Shown piece by piece: positions 11,728 to 23,559 of a stretch of DNA of 64,000 nucleotides. A program made the translations under genes and the position numbers. The notes under the pieces are model-generated. The model was not told where the DNA came from, ran no database searches, and worked only from the letters and a program-made list of their open reading frames with translations. How positions within the stretch are numbered: position 1 is the stretch's first letter; each line of letters opens with the position of its first letter. Source of the stretch: Cymodocea nodosa (lineage: Eukaryota; Streptophyta; Magnoliopsida; Alismatales; Cymodoceaceae); contig CM072344.1 of assembly GCA_036874045.1 (NCBI GenBank), forward strand, positions 8,962,501 to 9,026,500, in the 5' to 3' direction.

Positions 11728-13223
11728 TGTTGAGTATTTTGTTTTGATGATGTGTGCTAAACGAATGTAATCATATTTACTCAATTACTATTGTTTGTGA
11801 AAGTAAATTAAGAACATTAATTAATACAAAAAAAGTTTACTAATATAATACTTGTCTATAATGGATTTGAGATTATACTAAGTTAAATAACTAGTCATTA
11901 CATTATACTAATTTTTCATCTAACTAAATGTTAAGTTAACGTGTGTTTTTATTGTAAAGCATGATATGTTTTAAAGTTATATTTTCTGTATCATGTACAA
12001 TGCATGCTTAGACAACTCATTGAGTTAGTGTGTTATTTGTATAAAGGTCACATGAGAACTCGTTGAGTTATAGGTTTAAAGGTTAAAATAGGTTACATGA
12101 GAACTCATTAAGTTAGTGAGCAAAAGGAAGAGACGAACTCATTAAGTTAGTATTATGCACGTGATGAAATTAAAGTTTACGAATATTATATTGTATCATG
12201 TGAGTTGCATATGTTTAACTCGTTAAGTTAACATAACTAAACGTGTTGAGTTGCTACATGAACATTAAGGCAACACATTAGGTTAGCGTTATAAACTTAA
12301 AGTTATTATTATTGCATGTGGTAAATACCTTTTTATAAAAACATTTGTTTATTACTGGTTCGTTGAGTTATCAGTAACACCACGAAATTGGTTCGTTGAG
12401 TTAGCATAATACCACAGACTTAATTCGTTGAGTTACCTATAGTACTTGTCACGTGATTTGGCACATGATGAACTCATTGAGTTAGATACATTAAGTTATA
12501 AATCTACTTGTTTTACTCATTTAGTTAACATTAACAAAACGACTTGTTATTACACTTGATGAAAAATTTTGGACGAGAAAGTTTATTTTGCAGGAAATTT
12601 TTTAAAGATCCAGGATTGATGATTAAAGAAAATTCGAAAGGAAACATGGGTCAGAACATGTGTATTTCGATGAAGGAAAAAGAGAAAACGTGAAGAGTGG
12701 AAAACTGATTATGGTTAAACATGGAGAATATGCATGAAGTGAATATACAATACAAAAGGCATAGAATTCTTGTTGATCAATTATCCTTGCACACCAAACG
12801 AAATATATTTTCAAGAATCAAAAACACCTCTCCAGGGAAAAGCTCTTAGATAGAAAGAAAATTCAGTGAAGTAGAGAAAGTCAGATTTATGTCATTGAAG
12901 ATTTGAAGAATCAGAAGAAAGCAAATTCAGTGAAGCAAAGAAAGTCAGATATTTGTCACAAACAGGGAGAAATGTTTTAAATTCCACAAATTAGTTTTCT
13001 TTGTTTGTAGTTATGAAATTGATTAGATGAAACATTGTATTGTTATATAATTGCATCTACAATTTCTGAGGAGAATTGAATTGTATATTGTAATTGAAAC
13101 CTTGAATAAAATGATTTGATTAAAACAAAGTCTCGACTTGTTTTTAATATTGAAGTTTCAATTATATGTAAATATGTTGAAAAACACAATTCACCCTCTC
13201 TTGTGTAGTCATTCGATCCTACA
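11728..13223 (+). mobile_element. C1: solo LTR of a SIRE-type copia family
   Basis: Starts TGTTGAGTATTTTG and ends CGATCCTACA. It is flanked by a perfect 5-bp target duplication TTTGT (11723-11727 and 13224-13228), with Athila LTR sequence continuing on both sides. The same LTR, about 200 bp longer, stands before a SIRE-type gag at 24751. No internal region remains, so it formed by recombination between two LTRs. Palindromes built on CGTTGAGTTA and CGTTAAGTTA fill 12000-12500. Confidence 0.9.
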
Positions 13224-13299
13224 TTTGTTTACTTTAAAAATTTATTAATATAAGCATAAAAACAAATCAAACAAGTTTTTCAACACCAATAAAAGTTTT

Positions 13300-13318
13300 C
13301 TAGCACCGTTGCTAGGGA
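13300..13318 (+). other. Degenerate tRNA-Asp primer-binding site
   Basis: CTAGCACCGTTGCTAGGGA is a decayed form of the Athila primer site seen intact in A4 (35676-35693), and it lies at the same distance from the LTR end. It places a 5' LTR/internal boundary immediately after what is otherwise the 3' LTR of A1. Either the LTR belongs to a second element or two elements have recombined through it. Confidence 0.55.
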
Positions 13319-13380
13319 AACAATCAAGTTTTCTAACGACGCCGAATAGACAAATTTCTGATTTAACTTTTCACAACAAT

Positions 13381-13536
13381 ACAATGAGCGAGACCCAAAC
13401 TCCGAGGAGTATGTACACGCATGAGTCCTCTATTCATCATGAGTATTGTAGAGTTGTCCTCTTCCCAATTTTTCCTAAAGTGGAGGGACACCGATTTTGG
13501 CTCTATGTTGATTTGCTCATATCCAAATTATCGTAG
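13381..13536 (+). pseudogene. gag: Probable N-terminal fragment of an Athila-type gag
   Basis: A short open frame lies just after the primer site. It starts with ATG at 13384 (MSETQTPRSMYTHESS) and continues to GHRFWLYVDLLISKLS before a stop. The last part resembles the capsid entry of A4 (EGDRFELKSNYINQL). I read it as the start of gag in its ordinary 5' position, from a canonical relative of the A family. The similarity is weak and short. Sequence beyond 13540 is unrelated. Confidence 0.4.
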
Positions 13537-15068
13537 GACTAGGATGGGGTTGTAAATGAGTCCACCTTCCATCCCTAGCAAGCATAGCTCACCTTCATCT
13601 CCTTAGACACAAGCTGAAGCTAAAGCTAATTTGGGTAGAATGCACCACTTGATATGCTCTATGTAGACCTCCTCCAAGTATTGCTTGACTTGATTCCTCG
13701 TCCTCCCTAGCAAGATGAAAGGAGTGAATGCATAGGAAAAGGCTAGAGTGCTCCTCTGATCAATGGGATGATGTAGATGAGTAGCAATCTAGAGCTACAA
13801 GAGAGCTAATGATCCCTAAAAATTCCTCTATCCTTGAGCACAGCGATCTAATGTGGAGTAGATATTGGCAAATATAACTATTGTGGGGTTGTAGACTCAA
13901 ATACTCGCAGCAAGGTTGGGATAACGTGATTGCTTAGCTTTGTCATCCCATGGCTGAATATAAGCTCGACATAGAAACAGACAAAGAAGTGACGAAACCA
14001 TCGTCCTTAGCCATTATTGAAGAACATATATTTGCATTGACAACCTATGGGGCTAAGTAAGAACGTAAGATAATCCTCTAGCTTTTGATGATGCTGGAAG
14101 GGTAGATATGGTCGCCTTTGTAGCTAGCATAGATATCTAACCTCTTCCAAAGTTGGCATTAACTCGAAGCCATGTGGCATCTGAAGAGTGTGTCGAGAGC
14201 CTTCCCACTTTTTTGCTTGAGTAGATAGTAGATTCCTATTGACTCTTATTTGGGCCAGGTGCAGCATAGCCTGAGTCAGTCCCCACTGTGACAACTACTC
14301 TATTTCTTCTAGGGTTAGTGTCTCAATTGCGACCCTAAGCTCCTCTAAATGGCACTCAGGTGATAGCAATGTTTGTACCAGCATATCTGTTAAGATCCTG
14401 AAATATCTATGATTTCAAAAGCATGAATCATCAATGAACAAAATAGCCATGCATATGAAATTAGAAAGACAAGATCTAAAGCACAATAAGAAAGGTAAAT
14501 TGCAGCAAAATATAAAGTCAAATAGGGGAAAAGAACTACCCTTGGCGTAGAAATCTTTCTCCCTACCTACATAGGTTGTGCAATGAGATCTAGGACCTAT
14601 GACCATGCCAAAGCATTTGTTGGTCTTGGAGGATCTCCCCTTAGACGTCTTTAGGGTACGACTATCTCATAAAGGTGGCCCTAATGAGTTAGGCACCTAT
14701 GTCGAGAACTATGGTGAAAGGGCAAGTGTGTTTAGGGTGGACCTCCCATACTTACAAAATAGCTCTCATAACTGACTACTAATCATAGGGGTTAGAGTTG
14801 GTAACTCACATTACCTGATCTCAATCATGTAGTGTTCTAAGTTTTTGTCTCACCACTAGTGACTTCTGAGTCCTGTATGCGTCAACCCTAGCTACACTCT
14901 TTATCCTTTCTAGGGGGAAGTGGGCAAGTGCCAGGTTCAGACATTAGGTCGTCTAGTTTGCCTGGTCACAAAATTACCTCAAAAAATCAAGGAATGAATG
15001 AAAGAAAGGCCAGAAGGAGAGACAAGTGAAACTAAAAGACAGACTTGTGTGGGGTTATTAGAGGCTTT

Positions 15069-15208
15069 GGGTTTCGACATCAAATAGCACCTGACTTAGG
15101 TTCCAACATTGGATAACACCCTATTTGGGTTCCGTTGTGAATAACACCTGGTTGGGTTCCAACATTAGATAGCACTTGATGGGTTTTAACATTAGATAGC
15201 ACTCTATT
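15069..15208. repeat. Minisatellite, five units of 27-30 bp
   Basis: Five consecutive units follow the pattern GGGTTCCAACATTAGATAGC plus a variable ACCTGAT-like tail. They start near 15069, 15099, 15127, 15154 and 15181. The units differ by a few substitutions and small indels. They lie in the presumed 3' region of the Tat-type remnant. Confidence 0.8.
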
Positions 15209-15239
15209 ATGCGTTGGCCCCAATGTCACTACTGCTTCT

Positions 15240-15450
15240 GCTCTACTTCTCATTCGTTCTTTTCTTTCTTTTAAACACCTCTTTTTTTTCTTTGGGCTCT
15301 CCCATCTTTTATCTGAACTCTCTTTTCATCTTTTCTCTTTTCTTTTTTTTGATTTTCTTCTTCATGTCATTTTTTTTCTCTTTCCTTTTTTAGTCACTTT
15401 TTTTTTCCGCACTTTTCCACATTTTTTTTTTGAGCCTTGTTTTTCTTTTT
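15240..15450. repeat. Polypyrimidine-rich tract
   Basis: Long C/T-rich run on the plus strand with several T8-T9 stretches. On the minus strand, which is the orientation of the Tat remnant, it is purine-rich. No function is evident. Confidence 0.6.
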
Positions 15451-16254
15451 CACTCCTTGACAAGCTAGAGGAAGGTGCCATTCATGTGCTCATGGGTGAC
15501 AAGTCACAAGATTGCAAGTAGCTTGCATATCGGCACCCCATGTAGAAAAGGAAGTCTGAAAGTTAAACGCTTTAGGAAAGGACATGACACTTGATTGATC
15601 AAAAGAGTTTAGGAAAAAGAGACAACTCTATTGCTTGGGAACCTTAAGAGGAGACCAAAGCCAAACAAAGGCGAGGAGCATTATTCGCAGAAATATGCGA
15701 TTGACTCAAAGAAAGGGAATGGAATGGGATTTCAAAAGGGAAAGATTGAAATGAGGTAATTCCTTGACCCAACACCCTAGGAAAATCGAGTCATCCATAG
15801 TTGCTACCTGTGTTGCTGATACTTACCCCCAAATAAGATTTAGAGATTCACTAGGAGTCCTCCATGTTGCACTCTTCATCTTCATACCCCTCTCACTAGT
15901 GGCACAAGATGGCATCACATGGTTAGATAACCATGGACTTAGGTGGAAAACTCCCTCAAAAGCTTAGAACTTGCCTTGCATAAGAGTCTAGGTTGAATAA
16001 AGTATTTGTTCTTTAACCCATGTCTTGGAGTAGTGAAGACTTAATGCTGGTAGCTCTCTAACTCACGTTACTCAGCTATTCTAATAGCATCTTCATAAGG
16101 TGACCCTGTGAGACTCTTAAGTCTCGAGAGAATGATCCATATTAAATCAACAGATCTCTACCTATTGCAGGGAGTAAAGAGAATAAAAACCTTGTGCAAA
16201 ATAATAGTAGCCAAAACTACGAAATGCACAAAAGGTTAAAATAAGAGGGTTTCA

Positions 16255-16671
16255 CTAATAGAACCGCCTCAAGTTGGAGCGATTTATCAACTCCTTGATG
16301 GTACTTTCCCCAACTTGACAAATATAGGCAGCCCCCCCAGGGAGGAGTTGCATCACTCGATATGGCTCCTTCCAATTGGGTTGGAATTTGCCATGTTGGT
16401 CTGGTCTATGCAATCGGTGAAGAACAAGATCGCCCTCTGATATAGGGTGAGGTCGCACTTTCTTGTTGTATGCATGTGCTTGCCTATTTTGGTAGCAATG
16501 TGCATGATGAAGTGTTGAAGGCGACATTCATCCAATAGATCTAATTGCAAGTATCAATTCTCAAACCACTCTACATCAATAAGTTGGGTTTCCTTAAGGA
16601 TGCGGAGTGAGGGGATTTCCACTTTGACAGGTAAAACCGCTTCAGATCCAAAAACCAATGAGAAAGGAGTG
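16255..16671 (-). pseudogene. pol: C-terminal integrase fragment of a Tat-type gypsy element
   Basis: On the minus strand the sequence reads through HTPFSLVFGSEAVLPVKVE, then a basic segment with YNKKVRP, then GDLVLHRLHR, GKFQPNWKEPY and INRSNLRRFY at the end. This is the usual C-terminus of plant Tat integrases (GPY/F-type module), distinct from the Athila integrases elsewhere in the window. A frameshift separates the two halves near 16500. The catalytic core is absent: the fragment is cut at 16671 by the start of a plus-strand Athila LTR. Confidence 0.85.
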
Positions 16672-16907
16672 TGTTTAGAATGAAAAAGTGTATAATATTA
16701 ACGGTTAAATAATGTTTAATTACATAATATTTAGCTTATCATATGAGAATTAAGCCATTATATTATAATTGCATTATCATATGCTTTAATGAAAGAATCT
16801 GCATAATTTCAGGGAATTAATGTTAATTAAGTATATTTTTGAATTGTCGGTGAGTTACAGGCTTTTTAATTCCTGAGTATTTGAATTGTCTATTATTTCA
16901 GAGAGTT
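16672..16907 (+). mobile_element. Athila-type LTR, first 236 bp only
   Basis: Begins TGTTTAGAATGAAAAAGTG, the same start as the LTRs at 32859 and (reverse) 63870 and 30199, and follows them to about 16907. There it breaks and minus-strand ORF3 sequence of A2 begins. It is a truncated LTR left between two unrelated fragments. Confidence 0.75.
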
Positions 16908-18698
16908 CACTGAAATGACCCTAGATCTCATCCTTTTTGATGTCCATTTCATGAAGTCAATGTCTTCCACCATTAGTTCTGGTATCAAGTCCCCAAAGAA
17001 TAGTTTCTTCTTTGTAGATTTTATCTTTAATAGAAAAACTTGACACCAGTTCACTTGAATCTTGTTTACAACTACATACATGGCCCATTTGAAAACTGAC
17101 TTAGTTCTATATCATGGTCATGTCTCTGATAAACAATTTTAATTAGAATGTTAGCCACCATATGTGCCTTTCCATTTAAGTACTTTATTCTATTAAGTAG
17201 TGGCACAAAATTGGGTACTTTGTTTTGGAATAAATTCCAATAGGACTTGGAATTCAAATAATTCTCGGATATCATCCATTCCAATTTAGTTTACTGGCCT
17301 ACTATAAATAATATCATACCCCCTTATTTCTTAATATTTATTATATACTTTCTAACTCCAAAAATAGACTACATTCAAAGTTGTTGCTTTAGACAGATCA
17401 GGAAGTTGAATTTGTTGCTCCAAAGGGGTTTGTTCTTCATTCTCTTCTTCAAATTGCTAAACTTGATGCTCTAATTGTTGAAAATACTCTAGAGATTCCT
17501 ATGCATCACATCTAAATTATGGTGGAGAGCCTATAGAGCTGTCCACACTTTTATCTTGTAAGCTTTCTAAAAATTGCTGAAGAGTTTCTCCCTCTTCAAG
17601 GGAATTTGTTGAATTATTTTCTTCTTGTTCTGTGTTTTCTTGTTCAGCTTCTTCTCTTTCTCCTTCTTCCTCCTCTTCTCTAATCTCCATTATTATTGTC
17701 TTTTCTGAATCAATGGTAGATTGGAAGGGAGTTTCAACACAACAAATTCTGCCCTAACTTCCTTTTCAGTTTCTTTAGGCTATAGATTGATTTCAACCCG
17801 TTTTTCTTCTCCCCTTTGTTGGTGCTCCTGATTTTCTTCTTCAAAAGATTCAAGATCAATATAAATGAGCTCTTGAGACTCAACTACTACTGTTGTTGGT
17901 TCAGATTTAATTTCCTGAGCCTTAGGCACTATTTCTTTTCCTTTTCTTCTTCTAATTAATTGTGTCTATTCTTCTTCCTCTTCATCTAATATTAAATCAA
18001 TAAAAATGGGCTCTTCAGGCCCTCAAGACCCAGGAACTAGCTCTTCTTCCTTGATATTTACTAGTCTCGAAGGACCAACCTCAAATTCTTTTGCAATTGG
18101 TGCTCCAGCGACTTCCTAATATTGTTCTAATTTAACTTTATACTTTGCTCTTACTCTTTCTGCAATTCTTCTTCTCTAAATTCCATCAAAAAGAATATGT
18201 GCCTTGGCTAGCGCCATGGATTCTCAACACCTTGATCTTTATAGAGTTGAACTAAGTCTTCAAATTCCTTTTTTTCCTCCTCAGATCCCCAACCTACAAA
18301 TACAATCTTCTTGGTTGGACATGGTTGATTTGAGGGTCCCAACTGTTGTTCTACTACTACAGATGCTTCAGTCTATTCCTACCATTCATGTCTCTCTCTT
18401 TGAATAGGCGCATAGGCAGCTATAGTTCTTACAAACCATAACTTCAATTTTCGTCTAATAAGTTCTAGGGCAATTTCATTATTAGGTAACCTTCTTTTTC
18501 TATTAACTACTATTTTTATTGCCACTTGTATTCTTGTTTCCATAATAGGAGGTATTCTAACATTTAAATCTACTAATGTCTTTGTAAAATGGAAAATGTC
18601 AGCTTCTACCTGTTGTAGCTCCTTTTCTCATGTTATATTTCTGATTTTTTTGTTGAACGTCAATCCTCTGATTCTCTAAGGAATCTTGTAGTGTCAAG
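16908..18698 (-). pseudogene. A2 ORF3 (post-pol ORF), interrupted
   Basis: Minus-strand homologue of the A1 and A4 ORF3. The basic N-terminal part is near 18690, the acidic middle with PIFIDLI-like repeats is near 18030, and the C-terminal domain is near 17280-16910. The C-terminal domain has VPLLNRIKYLNGKAHMV, NKIQVNWCQVF and KKKLFFGDLIPELM. It is cut before its end at 16907. The N-terminal end is separated from its leader by the solo LTR at 18699-20236. Stops and frameshifts are common. It keeps the block around LNGKAHMV...IELSQF, which A4 has lost. Confidence 0.8.
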
Positions 18699-20236
18699 TG
18701 TTGAGCTATATTTTTAGCTCAAGCTTTACTGCAAGTGCACAGTTCTTTTGATGTACATGGCAAATACAGGTCATTCTTCCACAAGGATTGTGTTTATGAC
18801 TTAATCAACTATTACTCAACTTGTTCTTCAAGCTCTTAGGTATACTTCAGTAAATTAATGACATGTGAATGTAGAATAATCAAAGTTAACACAAGCTCAC
18901 AAATCATGCAATTTCAAGGCAATTTGTAGTGGAAAATGGTGATGTGAATCAATTTCTTTACTTGTAAATCTATCAACTCATTCAATTATAACATGCACAC
19001 AAGTTCCACGTGATTTCAGAAGTGATATCAATGCATCAATATTAAGGAAAGAAAAATAAAATAACAAGGTTCAATAGACTATACTACTCTATTCTAATTT
19101 ATACTAAATGCATGCAACTATGCTATTTGCTAATCTAGCTAAACTATACTATTACTACTTGCATTAGAAATTCTTTTTGGAGATTGATTAGGACAAAATG
19201 TGATCAATATAAGATATAACAAACTCAATTAACTACTGAAATTAAAATTAACAACTAGATATAAGTGATAGGTTCTTCATTCAAATGAACATCAACACTT
19301 ATTTTCTTCTTCTTTCAATTCACACCTTCTTCTCAAATGCGCCAAGCCACCATTGATGAGTGTCATTCACTCGTGTGAAAGCCTCACCAACAGCCCCAAC
19401 AATACACGTGAATAGAGGATGCAAATTAGAAGTTGAAAAGAAGAATTAAACATTCATATACATTCATTGAACTCTATCTAGCTAAGAAGACATATAATTG
19501 AGATGTTCACCACCATTTCTCATCAATTCTTCCTTCTATACAAGAAAATAATAAACTCTAAGAGTTGTCACTACCTTAGGAGCTTCTTATCTTCTTCTCT
19601 AGAGCTTTGAATTCAATGGAACTTGGTAGCAAATCCACCTCCAAGCTTGGGCGTCTTCTCCTTAGCCCTTGAAATGGTGAATAACATGAATGGATGGTCT
19701 CTCTTTGGAAGCACAAGCCTCACCTCCAAGCTTCTTCTCCTCCTTCTTTCTCTCGTTGGAAACACCAAGTTGTTGGCCGAAATTCCTCTCCCCTTGTATT
19801 TATGTTGTTTTGTCTTCTCTCTCTTTGATGTGGCACCTAGGTTTTATCACCAAGCCAATAAGATGCCATAGATCTAGGAGGGCCAATAAGGTGTTGGCAT
19901 GTCCTCTTCTTTAAAGTTTAGTCCACCAACTTTTGATTCTTTACATCTTCTTTGGTCTTTTGCATTAAGCTCCTCCCATATATATGTTACCTACAATTAA
20001 TGGAAGTTGAACTCCAAGAGACGTTAGCCAACATAGGACATGCAAAATAAATCAATGTGTTCCATGTAAAATTATATCCAATGGGGGATGCACTTGTTAA
20101 TTAAATTTCTATATTGCACTATATTTCAAGACTTATATTACCCATAATTAATATCATTTATCCACCATAGATATATAATATCATGCAAAATTACTTATAA
20201 AATTCATTAAAAATGGGCAAAATTAAAGCTTGAACA
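18699..20236 (-). mobile_element. Solo LTR, Athila-related, with target duplication
   Basis: Bounded by TGTTGAGC...GCTTGAACA, with perfect 5-bp duplications TCAAG at 18694-18698 and 20237-20241. Near 18730-18800 the reverse strand shows a GTGCACTTGCAGT-like block and a CAATCCTTGTGG block. These resemble the 3' end of the A-family LTR, so it lies on the minus strand and is probably a relative of that family. It splits A2 between its spacer and ORF3. Open frames at 19623-19914 are not similar to any known protein. Confidence 0.85.
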
Positions 20237-20241
20237 TCAAG

Positions 20242-21060
20242 CAAATCCCACAAGTTCTACATCATCTTCTCTTACGTGATTTACAAAATGGAACAGAATG
20301 GATTTGATCTTTGCTATTCTAAGTACTAAATGATTTCTGTGTATAATGCCTCCAAATCCGCAACCTTTGTTACTCTCTCTTACCTCTCCATAGAGTTACA
20401 ATTAACTCCACAGACTAACTTCGTGGATTTACCTCTAATACTCTATTGAGTTACAGCTAACTCAACGGAGTAAGTTCGTAGACTTATCCTAGACTCAATA
20501 GAGTAAGTTCGTTGAGTTAAGCTTAACTCAATAGACCTCTTGTAAAGTTATATCTAATAAAATAATGTAAATATAATATTTTTTATTCGATCAAAATCGA
20601 AGAATCTTCGATCTAACTGATTCTTGATTTTACTCTTTTTCTTAATTTCAGTTGAATTAGTGCTCTTCCTTAGGTGAATCGAAAAATTTTCTTAGACACT
20701 TAGTTAAACCAATACCATATTTTGGTTAAATCGATACTTATACTTAATATAAAATTTTTTCTTTTAGCTTCAATCGAATCGATAGATCCTTTCGATGCCA
20801 CCAAAACAAAATTTTTCTCTTTTCTTCTTTTTTTTATTTTTATTTTTTTCTACTTCGATAAAATCATCAGTCTCTCTCAATTTTACCAGACAAAAATATA
20901 TAAATAAAAGTTTATATATTCCCTACTTTGATTAGACCGATGACTTTTCTCGATTAAACTGTTAAGATATTAATTTATTTTTTTTAAGGTATAGATACTT
21001 ATATCTACTTAATAGGACTTGAGTATTCCTCTACTCTTCTTCTATAATTTCAAAGGAACT
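20242..21060 (-). other. A2 spacer between integrase and ORF3
   Basis: Reverse-strand counterpart of 4701-5398 and 40430-41099. It includes the palindrome cluster at 20390-20540 and the degenerate GGTTCAAC/GATTTTACC units. Nothing coding. Confidence 0.65.
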
Positions 21061-21071
21061 TTTTGGAAATT

Positions 21072-22250
21072 TTAGAATAGGTTAAGTCTTTGTCCATTCA
21101 CTTTAAATATATTCTGATTTTTAGGATTTTCAATTTCATTAAATCCATAGGAATAAATGTTTTGAATTATGTATGGTCCTACCCATCTAAATCTTAATTT
21201 TCTTAGACGATTATGAAGTCTAGTCATGTAAAGATATACTTCTTGTCCTTTTTCAAAAGTTTTTGGAATAATTTTCTTATCATGCCATAACTTTATCTTC
21301 TCTTTTTCTATTATAGTTTTAAAATAAGCTTTATTCCTAAATTCTTCTAACTCAATTAATTGTATCTTTCTATTTTCAATAACTTGATTTAAATTAGTGT
21401 TTAGAATTTTTAACACCCAATAAGCTTTATGTTCAATTTCAATAGGTAAGTGACAACTTTTCCCATATACTATCCTAAAAGGTGGCATACCTAGGCTTGT
21501 TTTATAAATTGTTCTATAAGCCTAGAGTGCATCTATTAGTCTATTAGCCCAATATTTTCTAGTAGGATTTATTACTTTTTCTAAGATTAACTTAATTTGT
21601 TTGTTTACACTTTCTACTTGTCCACTTGTTTGTGGATGATATGGTGTTGCAATTTTGTGATTTACCCCATATTTCTTCATTAAAACTTCAAAACTTCTAT
21701 TACAAAAATGAATTCCTCTATCACTAATAATAGCTTTAGGTATTCCAAATCTAATAATTATATTAGTTCTAATAAAATGTATTACCACTTTGTTGTCATT
21801 AGTTTTTGTAGGAATAGCTTCTATCTATTTAGATACACAATTCACTCCCAATAATATATAATTAAATTGATTAGATGTAGGAAATAGATCCATAAAATCT
21901 ATTCCCGACACATCAAAGAATTCAACCTCAAAATAGGATTTAGAGGCATCATATTTCTCTTTGATATTCTTCCTATTTGTTGACATCTCAAACAACTTAA
22001 GTAGTATTTGTGAGCATCTTTAAATAATGTTTTCCAGTAAAATTCACATTGTAGAATTTTGGCCGTAGTTTTCCCTAAACCAAAATGTCATCCACATACT
22101 TTGTCATGACAGAAGGATAATATGTTCTGATATTCAATTTCTAGAACCCACCTCCTTATCACTAAATCAAGATATTTTTTAAATAAGTATGAGTCTTCCC
22201 AATAGTAATATTTTACTCTTGAAAAGAACAATTTCTTATCCTGCCTATTC
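21072..22250 (-). pseudogene. pol: A2 integrase, Athila-type
   Basis: Reads on the minus strand from the zinc-binding region near 22200 to FKVNGQRLNLF at 21072. The core shows ISDRGIHF (second Asp) and QVESVNK (Glu). The first-Asp region near 21900 is off frame or mutated. Between 21530 and 21490 a Trp codon has become TAG. The C-terminal part (LWHDKKIIPKTFEKGQEVYLY) is unusually well kept: the last 138 codons form one open frame. It is followed by the A2 spacer and then ORF3. Confidence 0.88.
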
Positions 22251-22299
22251 CAATCTTTAGGTGTTAAACCTATAACTAAATAGTTAAATATGTCACATA

Positions 22300-23550
22300 C
22301 TAAGGCATCGTGTTTATGGGCATTAATTGTTCATTAAGAAAATGATCCTTAATTTCAATGTTTGATTTTTCTATTTGTAACCTTGATAAATGGTCTACTA
22401 CTACATTCTCACATCCTTTTTTATCTTTAATTTCTAAATCAAATTCTTGTAATAATAATATCCATCGGATTAGTCTAGGTTTAGTTTCTTTCTTTGCTAT
22501 TAAATGTTTTAAAGTTGAATGATTCGTGTATACTATCACTTTAGCTCCTATCAAGTATGATCTAAATTTTTCTAAGGCAAACACAACAACTAATAATTCT
22601 TTTTTAGTAGTTTTGTAATTAACTTGAGCATCATTTAATGTTTTGCTTGCATAATGAATCACTCTAGGAGATTTTTCTATCTTCTGTCTCAATGCTACTC
22701 TTATAGCAAAATTAGATGCATCACACATTAACTCAAATGGATGGCTCCAATTAAGTGCTTGTATTATAGGAGTTGAAATTAAGCTAGTTTTAAGCTTGAA
22801 GAAGGCTTCCTTGCAATTTCTATTAAAGTTAAATGGAACATCTTTTAATAGATTAGTTAAAGGTCTAACTATTTTACTAAAGTCTTTAATAAATCTCTTA
22901 TAAAATTCTACATGTCCTAGAAATGATTTAATATCTTTTACTAATTTAAGTTCTAGTAGATTAGAAATTACTTCTATCTTAGTTTTGTATACCTCCAACC
23001 CTTTCATTGAAACATGTCTTAAGACTATTCCTTATTTTACTATGAAGTGACATTTTTCCCAATTTAGAACTAGATTCTTTTCCATACAACATTTTAATAC
23101 TTGATCTAAATTGTTTAAATATACTTCATATAAAGTTTCATATACAATAAAATCAGCCATAAATATTTCTAAAAAAATCTTCAGTCATTCTAGTGAATAT
23201 GCCTTGCATACACCTTTGAAAGGTAGCTGGTGCATTGCATAATCCAAATGACATCCTTTTAAAAGCATAAGTTTCATTAAGACATGTGAAAGTTGTTTTC
23301 TCTTGATCCTCTAATGCTATTGGAACTTGATTATATCTTGAATAATTGTCTAGGAAATAAAAATATTCTTGCCCTACTAATTTCTCTAGCATTTGATGTA
23401 TAAAAGGTAAGGGAAAATGATCTTTTCTAGTCATAGCATTCAACTTCCTATAGTCTATTTACACTCTCCAGCCTGATTGAATTCTAGTAAGTATCAAGTC
23501 TTGACTTTCATTTCTAATAATAGTTAATCCTGATTTCTTAGAAACTACAT
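22300..23550 (-). pseudogene. pol: A2 reverse transcriptase core and RNase H
   Basis: The RT fingers and palm begin near 23540. The segment at 23443-23153 holds the FLDNYSRYNQ and RMSFGLCNAPATFQRC motifs. The active site near 23140 reads FMAD instead of FMDD and follows a frameshift. Thumb and RNase H form an open frame at 23007-22300 with CDASNF and [12 protein letters not shown]. The third acidic site reads YTNHS instead of YTDHS, so a catalytic Asp is lost. Integrase follows. Confidence 0.88.
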
Positions 23551-23559
23551 GGATTTGAC

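Larger units (their letters stand above)
9844..13290 (+). mobile_element. Athila-type LTR (3' LTR of A1), interrupted
   Basis: Collinear with the A4 LTR (32859-35667) and the split A5 LTR. Without the solo LTR inserted at 11728-13223 its length is about 1.95 kb, against about 1.85 kb for A4 and A5. The start at 9844 (TGTTAAATAATATTAAC) is inferred by alignment to TGTTTAGAATG in the other copies and is the least certain edge. It contains TATCCGA-type palindromes, a TATA box near 10645, a GC-richer patch at 10690-10860, and the conserved 3' block with GTTGAGTTA palindromes at 11455-11570. A primer-site-like sequence follows at 13300. Confidence 0.7.
13537..16254 (-). other. Tat-type gypsy 3' region, non-coding
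   Basis: This stretch is visibly richer in GC than its neighbours. It sits downstream (minus strand) of the Tat-type integrase end at 16255. Tat elements often have long, repeat-bearing 3' regions, which fits the 27-30 bp tandem repeat at 15069-15208 and the long pyrimidine tract at 15240-15450. I recognise no protein in either strand. The open frame at 15764-15967 has no similarity to any element protein. Boundaries of a possible LTR inside it could not be found. Confidence 0.45.

Noticed and set aside
13537-16254. GC-richer block as a host gene or transferred DNA
   Set aside because: The adjoining Tat integrase end, tandem repeat and pyrimidine tract fit the 3' region of a Tat-type element, and no protein is recognisable.
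19623-19914. Two overlapping open frames with hydrophobic stretches as a small membrane protein gene
   Set aside because: They lie wholly inside a solo LTR with a perfect target duplication and have no recognisable domain.
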